A stretch of DNA of 12,477 bases from an uncultured Oscillospiraceae bacterium (GTDB lineage: Bacteria > Bacillota > Clostridia > Oscillospirales > Oscillospiraceae). The stretch spans positions 1 through 12,477 of the forward strand of contig CAADVN010000133.1 of assembly GCA_900752445.1 (NCBI GenBank). Direction: 5' to 3'. Of the stretch, positions 5,976 through 12,477 are shown piece after piece (position 1 is the stretch's first letter; each line of letters starts with the position of its first letter). The position numbers and the translations under genes are program-made. Below the pieces are notes generated by a model that saw only the letters and a program-made list of their open reading frames with translations, was not told the origin of the DNA and searched no databases.

Positions 5976-6557
5976 ATGTTCAGCTGGGTGAGTTTTTTGT
6001 CCTATGCAGTGGTAACTGCCGTGACGCCGGGGCCTAACAACATCATGTCCATGTCCAACGCGAGCCGCCTGGGCTTTCGCAAGTCCTTCCCTTTCAATCT
6101 TGGCATTTGGATAGGGTTTTCTCTTGTCATGCTCGTATGCACTTTTTTCTGCAACACACTGTCCGCCGTCATCCCCAAGATAAAAACTCCCATGCTCATA
6201 CTGGGCGCGCTCTATATGCTCTGGTTGGCGTGGAAAACCTTCAAAAGCTCGTCTGTCATTGAGGAGTCGCATTCCCGCAGCAGTCTGCTTTCCGGGCTCG
6301 TATTGCAGTTTATAAACCCGAAGATCTATATCTACTGCATCGTATCCATGGAAGCGTACATATTGCCGTTCTACCAGGGACAGTGGAGGGCATTGGTCTT
6401 CTTTGCGCTGCTGCTGGCGTTTATAGGCTTTGTATTTACGCTGTGCTGGTCGCTGTTCGGCTCCGTGTTCAGGCTGCTGTTTTCAAAGTATGCGAAGATC
6501 ACAAATACCATCATGGCCCTCTTGCTGGTATACTGCGCGCTTTCGCTTTTCCTATGA
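5976..6557 (+). CDS. LysE/RhtB family amino-acid exporter
   Basis: A 193-residue integral membrane protein of the LysE/RhtB family, which exports amino acids or similar small metabolites by secondary transport. The signature AVTPGPNNIMSMSNASRLG is at residues 14-32, the second conserved element QFINPKIYIY is at 111-120, and five to six hydrophobic segments are visible (about 5-20, 40-62, 70-87, 106-130, 138-163, 175-193). Length is slightly below the usual 200-210. GAGGAGG (5964-5970) lies five bases before the ATG, an excellent ribosome binding site. The divergent XRE-cupin regulator is a familiar partner for exporters of this kind and points to induction by an amine or amino acid. The substrate is not evident. 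It may be a single-gene transcript, ending at the hairpin 6610-6640. Confidence 0.92.
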   Translation: MFSWVSFLSYAVVTAVTPGPNNIMSMSNASRLGFRKSFPFNLGIWIGFSLVMLVCTFFCNTLSAVIPKIKTPMLILGALYMLWLAWKTFKSSSVIEESHSRSSLLSGLVLQFINPKIYIYCIVSMEAYILPFYQGQWRALVFFALLLAFIGFVFTLCWSLFGSVFRLLFSKYAKITNTIMALLLVYCALSLFL

Positions 6558-6609
6558 GCGTATGCCGCTGCGATAGCCATGCTGCGCTGGATGATTGACA
6601 AAGCGAGAA

Positions 6610-6640
6610 GCCGGCTGATCCGTGGATCAGCCGGCCTTTT
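6610..6640. terminator. Terminator between lysE-type gene and the surface-protein gene
   Basis: GCCGGCTGATCC (6610-6621) and GGATCAGCCGGC (6624-6635) form a perfect stem (11 bp with a four-base loop), followed on the plus strand by CTTTTATCC, a good intrinsic terminator for the exporter. On the minus strand the tail is CTTCTCGCTTTG, weaker but probably the end of the giant surface-protein transcript, whose stop is only ten bases away. Confidence 0.85.
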
Positions 6641-6644
6641 ATCC

Positions 6645-9600
6645 TTATATGCTTTGCGCGAAGCGCATGAGTATCGTTGCGGTCTGTGCTCTTGTGGCCT
6701 GGCCTTTTGGCGAGAGACTGTCGCTGTCAACGCCGGTGATGAGGCCCCGGGCGACTGCCCAGCTCATGGCCTGCTGCGCCCAGCTGCTAGTATCGGCCCA
6801 GTCCACGAACGCCGACAGTGCTCCGTCGGACCCGGGGCTTCCCGCGTACCGCCACAGCATGGCCGCCAGCTGCTCGCGCGTGATGGCGTCGTTGGGCCGG
6901 AAGCTGCCGTCCTCATAGCCTTCGGCTACGCCCTCCGACGCCGCCCAGGCTATCGCGTCCGCGTACCAGTCGCCCGGCGCGACATCTGTGAACATCTCCG
7001 CCGCTTCGGCCTCGGGGCTGCCCTGAAGCCGCCAGAGTATCGTCACTATCATGGCCCGGCTTGTTGTGGCGTTCGGGGCAAAAAGCCCCGTACCGACGCC
7101 GTCCATAAGACCCTCGTCAAGGCAGTAGTGTATGCCGTCGTGATACCATGCCTCCATGTCCAGATCCGTATAGCCCGACATTGGGCAGCTCGCGTCGCGC
7201 GGGCACTCGGATGCCCCAGTCAGCGCCTTGAAGGTCGCTGTGATGGTCACCGCGCCCGAGGGCTGCGTGAAGCTGTAGGTGCCGTCGCCGTTGAACTTGA
7301 CCTCCACAGTATTTCCGGAGGCATCAGTGACGGTTAGCTTGTCCACCGCATAGCCCTCGTCCGGCTTCGGCGTGATGGTCACCACCGTGCCCGTCGTGGG
7401 CAGGTTCGGGAACACGGTAACGCTGCCGTGCTCGCTTTCCGAGATGTTCGGCGCGTTCTCAGTCGGCACAGAAGGCAGGACGGGCGCGTTCTCATAGCCC
7501 ACGGCATAGGTGGAGAAGCAGCACACGTGGAGTATCAGCGAGGTCTTGTCTGCGCTGACCTCGAAGTACTCGCCCAGGCTGTTGGCCGAGGTGCTTAGCG
7601 CCTGAGCTTCGCCTTCGTGGATGCGCGAGACGTTGTAGCCGTATTTGCCCTGCATTTCAGTTGGCAGGGGCAGCCGGACCTCAAGCAGTACGCTGGACCG
7701 GCTTATGAACCCGCTGGCGCTTTCGTCCTTTGTCCCTTCGCTGTCATAGACCTCTTTTTCCAAAGTGCAGTCCAAAAACAGCGAGAGATTCACGCCGCCT
7801 GCGCTCTGGAGCTGCTTGACCTCATCCTGCACTTCGGCCTGCTTCTTTTCGTCGGCGGTAAAGGTTATCTCCACGGTTCCGCCGTTCTTGACGGTCTCGG
7901 CGTCGGCAGCGGTGTAGTCCTCGCCGTCGGTGTTGTCAAACACCCTGTCGAGCTCGCCCACGACTATGTCAGGGCTGCCCGGCGTTATCTCAACGCGGGT
8001 GCTGGTGTTGCCCTCGGGCAGGATGATATTCCCGCCTGTGACTGCGCCGCTCTCACCCACGGTCACGACGGTGGTGACGCTCTTGTCGCCCACAGAGGCC
8101 AGGATGTTGTAGCTGCCAGGGGCCAAGTCAGTGAAGCTGTAAGCTCCGTCAGAGCCGCTAGCTGTCTCGCCGAGCTTGTCCGAGCCCAGCCATATGCTCA
8201 CCGCAGCACCCGCGACGGGCACGCCGTACTCGTCCTTTACCGTGCCGCTGATCCTCTGGGTCTGCGTCCACTGTGCAGTGATGGTGATATCGGTATAGGG
8301 CATCGTGATGCTGTCGCCGGGCTTATAGGCTGCGCTGCCGTATTTCCAGCCGGTGAACACGCTGCCGGGTTTGGTGAAGCCGCACTCGGGCAGGGTTATG
8401 TAGCTGCCGCCTGCGGCGGTCAGGCTCGCAGTGTTTCCGGAGGCTCCATTGCCGCCGCTTAAGCTGATGGTGTACGTTCTGACCGGTCCATAGCCCACGG
8501 TGAAGCTGCCCACCTGTTTATTGCTGCTGCCGTCTGTGTGGCGGTAGTTGGGATTCGTAAACTCGACCCAGATCTCATAGGTGCCTGGCTGGGTGGTGTC
8601 GGTGACGGTGTTGCCGTTTCTGTCCTTATAGGTGACCTTGTAGTCGGACTCAGAGAGTCCCGGAGCGCTGACCACGGTATTGCCGCCGGTTTCGGTCACG
8701 GTGATGACCACGGGCTTTTGCTGCACGACCAGGGTGGCCGTGGACGGGCTGATGACGTAGTTTTCAAGCGTGACGGTGAGCTGATGGCTGCCCGCCTCGG
8801 TGGAGATACCGGTGATCACGGCATCCTCAACGCTGTCGCCGCCCTCAAGCCCGTCGATGATGAGCGAGACCTTCTGTCCGTCGCCGTAGACCTGGTTCAG
8901 GCCCATCCACGTGGCCGTCACAGGCTTCGCCGCGATGACGAAGTCGTAGGTCTTGTCCTCGGTCGTGCCGTCCGGCCAGACGTAGTTGTCCTTGTCGTTT
9001 AGCGCCACGGTGACGGTGTAGCTGCCCGCGTCCTTCTGCACGCTGCCGGTGACGGTGTAGAGCTCGCTTTCGGCAATGTTGTAGGTCTGCTCTGCGCCGT
9101 TGTAGACAAACTCTGTGTCGTCCGCTGCGGGGATGTCCACGGCCTGCTCGCCTATGGAAAGCTGACCCACGACCATGGAATCCTTGCCGTCCGCGAAGCA
9201 GAAGTTGCCGTTCGTGATGGTGACGGCGATGTCGTATGTACCGGCCTCGGTCTGGCTGTCCTCGCCGTCATAGGTAACGGTATAGCCGCCCGCGGGTATC
9301 GGCGTCTGGCCTGCGTCCTGCGTGACCACGGCGGTCTTGGGGCTGCCGTCGTAGGTGTGGCTGTTGCCGCTTACGCTGAAGCTGACGACGGCCTTGCCTA
9401 TGCTCCATGAGTGGGTCAGGCCGGTGCCGTTCGTAAGCGTGTAGTTGTCGTTGCCCAGCGCGGTGACCTCGGCTGTGTAGCTGCCGTGCCCGGTCTTGGC
9501 GTTGTCCCTGTAGGTGAGAGCGCAGTTGTCGTTATTCACGAGGTTCTCTATCGTCGCGGTGACGGTTTTCTCGCTGCCGTCGTAGGTGAAGCTGCTCGCG

Positions 9601-12477
9601 CTCCAGCTCAGCTCCACCGGGCGCGGGGCGATGGTGTACTCCTGTGTGGTGCCCTCGGTGGGCAGCTGATAGTTTGGGTTGTCAAGGCCGGTCGCCGTGG
9701 CGGTGTAGGTGCCCGCGTTGGTCTGAGCGCCGTTCTCAACGGTGACGGCGCAGGTGTCGCCGCTCACCAGCCCCGTGGCCTCGGCGGCGACGCCGACGGG
9801 CTCGCCGTTGTAGACCAAGTTTTCGTAGCCGCTCCACTCGAGGCCGACGGTCTTGGGCGTGATGTTGGCCGTGTCGGTCAGCTCGCCGGTGGACAGCTGG
9901 TAGTTGTCGCCCCAGTCGCCGTCGAGCGTGACGGTGACTTTGACGTCCTTGCCCGTGCCCGCGTCGGCGTCATCAAACGTGAACACGCCGCTGGCGGTGG
10001 GATTCTCGTTCAGCACCGCGCCGGTGAGGATGATGGTGCCCTCGGTGTCTACGTCGCCGTCGTAAACCTTATCCGCTACGGAGCCGACGGACGGCGTGAG
10101 CGCGGCCCTGTTCACCTGCACGGTGATGTTCTGCTTCACCGTGTCGTAGTTGGCCGTGTCGGTGGGTGTGAAAGTCGCGCCGTGGCTCCGCTCGCCCGCG
10201 TTGCCGACGAGGGCACTGCCGTCGTCCCAGGCCCAGCCATTGGGCAGCTCGATGCTGCTGAGCCGGTCGCCGTAGGTGGCTGTGAGGCCGGAGGGCACGG
10301 CGTAGTCCGGAGTGGCCTTGTTGATGCTGACGCTGACGGCGCTGCTCTCAACGGTCTTGCTCTGGCTCCCGTCCGAGGCCGTGACCTTGACGGTGTAGCT
10401 GCCGCTGTCGGCCACGGTTTTGAGGGTCAGAGTGGCTGCGTCGTTATTCAGCTTTTCGCTGCCCTTGTACCACTCGTAGGTGTAGGTCAGGCCGCCGGCG
10501 GCGTGGGTGACCCCGGCGGTGAGGGTGATTTTCGTGCCGTAGGTGACATTGTTCTTGTCAGCGCTCAGCGTCACAGTGGGCTTATTCAGCGTCCATTTTG
10601 CGGTGAGGGTGAGGTCGGCGTTGACGCCGGTGCTGAAATCCCACTTGGTTTCGCCATTGTACCAGCCGTCGAGCGTGTAGCCGTCGCGGGTGACGGCGGG
10701 CGCGGTGACGGTGGCGTTGTAGGAAAGGCCGGTGATATCTGTCACCTCGCTGCCGCCGTTTTCGTTGAAGGTGACGGTGAGAGTTCTACCTGCCCCGATG
10801 GTACAGGATTTCGACTCGCCGTGCGGAGCGTTGGCCGTCGCCTTTACGCGGACGGTGACAGTCGTTCCGGCGGATAGGCCGGTGAGCGTCGCAGGACCGG
10901 ATACCCAGTTTTCGCCGCCGGTACTGTACTCCATGCCTTCGGGCACGGTAATCGTGCCGTCTCCCTTGCCCTTGACGCTCTCGCCTGTGACGATTACCTC
11001 ATCGCCGGGTGCAGCGGGGCGGGGCGCGATATTGAACTGCGTCCAGTCGGAGGCATTGTGGGTATCAGTTTCGGTTTTGCGTATGTACAGCGTTTGGCCG
11101 AGATGATCGGTGATGGAGCCGCTGGTTATCTGCGTGCCGCCGTTCTGCGCGGTGTAGACCTCGTAGCCGTCCTGAACGGTGATGGTCTCGTCCTCGTAGT
11201 CGATGGTGTAGCCCTCATTCTCACCCGGCGCGGTCTGACTGGCCTTGACGATGTTGAAATAGACCGTGGTTTCGCCGGAGTAGTTGCCGGTGAAGTTGAT
11301 GATCACGCTGCCGGTGCCGACGTTGACATTTTCGCCGTAGTAAAGGGTGTAGTCCCTGTCCTTGACGAGAGTGGCGGTGCCGAACTTCACTTCTGGTTCC
11401 GGTTTGATTTGGCTGCCGGTGTAGGTCTGGTCGGGGATGGACGAGATGTTGAAGCTGCTGCCGTCGCCATAGCCCTTGGAGCTGACGGTCACGGTCACAT
11501 TGCCGCTCTCACTGGCCGTCACATCACTACCCTCTATCTTAGCGGTGACGGTGCAGCTGTAGGTGTAAGTGCCGACGGCGGTGTCTGCGGGGATGGTGTA
11601 GCTTGCGCCGGTGGCTCCGCTGATCGCGCTGCCGTTGCAAGCCCACTGGTAGGCGTAGTTCTGCCCGCTCGCCGGGGTGACATCCGCTGTGAGCGTGCCG
11701 CCGGTGCCGTAGGTCAGATTCCCGCCGCCGCTCACGGTAACGGTGGGGTTGGTTATCCACTTCGCGGTCAGGGTCATGTTGTCGGTGACAACGGTATTGA
11801 AATCCCACAGCGTGTCGCCGTTATACCAGCCCGCGAAGGCGTGGCTGTCCCTGGTGGGATTACCGGGGTCGGTGGCCTTGCCGCCGTTTGGCACCTGCTG
11901 CTCCGGTGCGGTGCCGGTGCCGCCGTTCAGCTCAAAGCTCACGGTGTAGCCGCTTGACAGGCACAGCTCGTCGCCGCTTATCTGGACTTCATATTTGCTG
12001 TCATCTGAGGTGAATTTTTCGATATACGCCGCCCCGCCGCCGCTGGTGAACTCGCCGGGGCTTGCCATGCTCACGCCGATTTTGCCGCCGGTCAGCTGAC
12101 CGGCGATGGTGATGACGGCTTTGGTGTCCAGATAGACGTTGCAGCTGCTCCCGCCCGACGTGTTGTCCGTGATACTGGCGTCGTCGGAGAGGGTAAAGCT
12201 GCCGCCGTAGGCCACGTGTACGCCTCCACCGTAGGATGACGCGTAGGCCGCCGTATTGCCGGAGATCTCCCCGCCGGACATGGTGAAGCTGCCTGCTACA
12301 TGTACGCCTCCGCCGCCGCTGGAGCCGGTGGCCTGGTTGTTGGTGATGGAGCCGCCATACATGTTGAATGTGCCGCCGCTGGCCACATGCACGCCGGCAT
12401 CGCCGTAGGTGGTCGCCTTATTGTCGGAGAGGGTGCCGCCGGTCATGGTGAAGGTGCTGGCGCCGGCCGCAATCACC
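6645..12477 (-). CDS. Giant modular SLH-domain surface protein, N-terminus outside window
   Basis: An uninterrupted frame of 1943 codons reads in from the window edge and stops at 6647-6645. The first in-frame codon (GTG) lies within beta-helix repeats, so the real start and signal peptide lie beyond 12477. In protein order: beta-helix repeats; an InlB B-type repeat; Ig-like and MBG-like domains; a second InlB B-type repeat; another Ig-like domain; about eight MBG/YDG-like repeats of 70-80 residues; a third InlB-type repeat; a carboxypeptidase-regulatory-like fold (ISGTVKDEYGVPVAGAAVSI); a roughly 200-residue acidic region ending in HVCCFSTYAVGYE; a divergent InlB-type repeat; and three SLH domains. 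SLH domains bind secondary cell-wall polymer, so the protein is probably displayed on the surface as a long stalk. No catalytic motif is seen; adhesion to host or polysaccharide is an inference. No LPXTG motif is present, as expected with SLH anchoring. Confidence 0.93.
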   Translation of the reverse strand, partial: VIAAGASTFTMTGGTLSDNKATTYGDAGVHVASGGTFNMYGGSITNNQATGSSGGGGVHVAGSFTMSGGEISGNTAAYASSYGGGVHVAYGGSFTLSDDASITDNTSGGSSCNVYLDTKAVITIAGQLTGGKIGVSMASPGEFTSGGGAAYIEKFTSDDSKYEVQISGDELCLSSGYTVSFELNGGTGTAPEQQVPNGGKATDPGNPTRDSHAFAGWYNGDTLWDFNTVVTDNMTLTAKWITNPTVTVSGGGNLTYGTGGTLTADVTPASGQNYAYQWACNGSAISGATGASYTIPADTAVGTYTYSCTVTAKIEGSDVTASESGNVTVTVSSKGYGDGSSFNISSIPDQTYTGSQIKPEPEVKFGTATLVKDRDYTLYYGENVNVGTGSVIINFTGNYSGETTVYFNIVKASQTAPGENEGYTIDYEDETITVQDGYEVYTAQNGGTQITSGSITDHLGQTLYIRKTETDTHNASDWTQFNIAPRPAAPGDEVIVTGESVKGKGDGTITVPEGMEYSTGGENWVSGPATLTGLSAGTTVTVRVKATANAPHGESKSCTIGAGRTLTVTFNENGGSEVTDITGLSYNATVTAPAVTRDGYTLDGWYNGETKWDFSTGVNADLTLTAKWTLNKPTVTLSADKNNVTYGTKITLTAGVTHAAGGLTYTYEWYKGSEKLNNDAATLTLKTVADSGSYTVKVTASDGSQSKTVESSAVSVSINKATPDYAVPSGLTATYGDRLSSIELPNGWAWDDGSALVGNAGERSHGATFTPTDTANYDTVKQNITVQVNRAALTPSVGSVADKVYDGDVDTEGTIILTGAVLNENPTASGVFTFDDADAGTGKDVKVTVTLDGDWGDNYQLSTGELTDTANITPKTVGLEWSGYENLVYNGEPVGVAAEATGLVSGDTCAVTVENGAQTNAGTYTATATGLDNPNYQLPTEGTTQEYTIAPRPVELSWSASSFTYDGSEKTVTATIENLVNNDNCALTYRDNAKTGHGSYTAEVTALGNDNYTLTNGTGLTHSWSIGKAVVSFSVSGNSHTYDGSPKTAVVTQDAGQTPIPAGGYTVTYDGEDSQTEAGTYDIAVTITNGNFCFADGKDSMVVGQLSIGEQAVDIPAADDTEFVYNGAEQTYNIAESELYTVTGSVQKDAGSYTVTVALNDKDNYVWPDGTTEDKTYDFVIAAKPVTATWMGLNQVYGDGQKVSLIIDGLEGGDSVEDAVITGISTEAGSHQLTVTLENYVISPSTATLVVQQKPVVITVTETGGNTVVSAPGLSESDYKVTYKDRNGNTVTDTTQPGTYEIWVEFTNPNYRHTDGSSNKQVGSFTVGYGPVRTYTISLSGGNGASGNTASLTAAGGSYITLPECGFTKPGSVFTGWKYGSAAYKPGDSITMPYTDITITAQWTQTQRISGTVKDEYGVPVAGAAVSIWLGSDKLGETASGSDGAYSFTDLAPGSYNILASVGDKSVTTVVTVGESGAVTGGNIILPEGNTSTRVEITPGSPDIVVGELDRVFDNTDGEDYTAADAETVKNGGTVEITFTADEKKQAEVQDEVKQLQSAGGVNLSLFLDCTLEKEVYDSEGTKDESASGFISRSSVLLEVRLPLPTEMQGKYGYNVSRIHEGEAQALSTSANSLGEYFEVSADKTSLILHVCCFSTYAVGYENAPVLPSVPTENAPNISESEHGSVTVFPNLPTTGTVVTITPKPDEGYAVDKLTVTDASGNTVEVKFNGDGTYSFTQPSGAVTITATFKALTGASECPRDASCPMSGYTDLDMEAWYHDGIHYCLDEGLMDGVGTGLFAPNATTSRAMIVTILWRLQGSPEAEAAEMFTDVAPGDWYADAIAWAASEGVAEGYEDGSFRPNDAITREQLAAMLWRYAGSPGSDGALSAFVDWADTSSWAQQAMSWAVARGLITGVDSDSLSPKGQATRAQTATILMRFAQSI
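6651..7205 (-). other. Three SLH cell-wall anchoring domains with CPRDxxCP linker
   Basis: Three consecutive repeats of about 50-55 residues: SLH1 begins YTDLDMEAWYHDGIHYC (7172 to about 7022), SLH2 begins FTDVAPGDWYADAIAWA (6992 to about 6840), SLH3 begins FVDWADTSSWAQQAMSW (6809 to 6651). The TRAE-type polymer-binding motif appears as TSRAM, ITREQ and ATRAQ. The linker CPRDASCP before SLH1 and a further Cys in SLH1 could form a disulfide. SLH domains of this type bind pyruvylated cell-wall polysaccharide in characterised Firmicutes. Confidence 0.93.
7230..7446 (-). other. Divergent InlB B-type repeat before the SLH domains
   Basis: HGSVTVFPNLPTTGTVVTIT, then DEGYAVDKLTVTDASGN, then YSFTQPSGAVTITATF. 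This is the pattern of the bacterial repeat domain usually grouped with divergent InlB B-repeats (GtV...p..GYevd.ltV...G...sFtmPa.dVtitAtF). Structural spacer; no ligand known. Confidence 0.75.
8050..8252 (-). other. Carboxypeptidase-regulatory-like beta-sandwich domain
   Basis: ISGTVKDEYGVPVAGAAVSI, then SGSDGAYSFTDLAPGSYNIL, then a short V-rich strand run. This is the transthyretin-like fold (CarboxypepD_reg or SdrD B-type) common as a stalk module in surface proteins. It follows directly on the third InlB-type repeat. Confidence 0.85.
8262..8480 (-). repeat. InlB B-type repeat, copy 3
   Basis: Begins RTYTISLSGGNGASGN and ends FTGWKYGSAAYKPGDSI...ITAQW. The GW near the middle and the closing AQW match the Listeria-Bacteroides (InlB B) repeat, but the opening is Ser/Gly-rich and less regular than copies 1 and 2. 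Confidence 0.75.
8481..10322 (-). repeat. Block of about eight MBG/YDG-like repeats
   Basis: About 614 residues divide into eight units of 70-85 residues. Most begin with a short link such as APRPVELSWS, GKAVVSFSVS, GEQAVDIP or AAKPVTATW, continue with a Y-D/N-G or YGDG turn (KVYDGD, LVYNGE, FTYDGS, HTYDGS, FVYNGA, QVYGDG), then an AGTY/AGSY strand and a NY turn (NPNYQL, NDNYTL, KDNYVW), ending in a beta strand (EYTI, SWSI, DFVI). This is the MBG/YDG Ig-like family found in long bacterial adhesins. Units have diverged at the protein level, so this is old duplication. Confidence 0.8.
10593..10787 (-). repeat. InlB B-type repeat, copy 2
   Basis: RTLTVTFNENGGSEVTDITG at the start, RDGYTLDGWYNGETKWDFST in the middle and LTLTAKW at the end: a canonical InlB B (Flg_new) repeat. 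The core WYNGxTxWDFxT is shared with copy 1. Confidence 0.9.
11757..11948 (-). repeat. InlB B-type repeat, copy 1
   Basis: YTVSFELNGGTGTAPEQQVP at the start, HAFAGWYNGDTLWDFNTVVT in the middle and MTLTAKW at the end. A canonical copy that joins the beta-helix block to the Ig-like domain starting at NPTVTVSGGGNLTYG. Confidence 0.9.
12085..12477 (-). repeat. Right-handed beta-helix repeats
   Basis: At least three coils of about 28-30 residues follow the pattern GGGVHVAxGGxFxMxGGxIxxNxA (for example GGGVHVAGSFTMSGGEISGN). The VHVA core recurs near 12387, 12299 and 12217. The pattern continues to the window edge, so more coils probably lie beyond. Such repeats form parallel beta-helices in adhesins and Pmp-like passenger domains, and also in polysaccharide lyases, but no lyase active-site residues are recognisable here. 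Confidence 0.8.

Noticed and set aside
8481..10322. Possible recent tandem DNA repeat or CRISPR-like periodicity
   Set aside because: The periodicity is at the protein level (70-80 residues). Nucleotide copies are too diverged, and there are no short direct repeats with unique spacers.
9411..10877. 488-codon plus-strand open frame (and similar ones at 7617-8462 and 11058-11957) opposite the surface protein
   Set aside because: Val/Gly/Ala-rich low-complexity translation caused by reading Thr/Ser/Tyr-rich repeat codons backwards. No start signals or domains.

Overview
The window looks like a GC-rich Gram-positive gut-type bacterium of the class Clostridia (Oscillospiraceae or Christensenellales-like). 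This is inferred from strong AGGAGG-type ribosome binding sites, an ABC sugar operon that carries no ATPase gene of its own, and a giant SLH-anchored surface protein with the CPRDxxCP linker and InlB/MBG-type repeats that I associate with gut Clostridia. The genus cannot be fixed from this sequence.

Layout. (1) Positions 1-3728, + strand: the 3' end of a sugar-transport operon. It holds the last codons of a solute-binding protein, an intercistronic hairpin, two binding-protein-dependent permeases that overlap by 11 bases, and a compact GH31 alpha-glycosidase nine bases downstream, closed by a hairpin terminator. The set would import an oligosaccharide or glycoside and hydrolyse it inside the cell. 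No ATPase gene is present in the window, so a shared ATPase or one encoded elsewhere is implied. (2) Positions 3811-6640: a less GC-rich stretch of small genes. They are a GNAT acetyltransferase (-), a membrane-anchored protein of unknown function (+), and a divergent pair of an XRE-cupin regulator (-) and a LysE/RhtB-type exporter (+). The pair shares a 104-base intergenic region with two good opposing sigma-A promoters and a clear inverted-repeat operator candidate. Strong hairpin terminators separate the convergent units. (3) Positions 6645-12477, - strand: one open frame of 1943 codons running off the window edge. It encodes the C-terminal part of a very large secreted surface protein: beta-helix repeats, Ig-like and InlB B-type repeats, about eight MBG/YDG-like repeats, a carboxypeptidase-regulatory-like fold, and three C-terminal SLH domains for cell-wall attachment.

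No RNA genes, CRISPR arrays, insertion sequences, integrases or attachment sites were recognised. Nothing here amounts to a demonstrably new multi-gene system. The points most worth a second look are the small, atypical GH31 enzyme, the regulatory architecture between the XRE-cupin gene and lysE, the membrane-anchored protein that looks like an anti-sigma ectodomain without its cytoplasmic part, and the modular surface protein.
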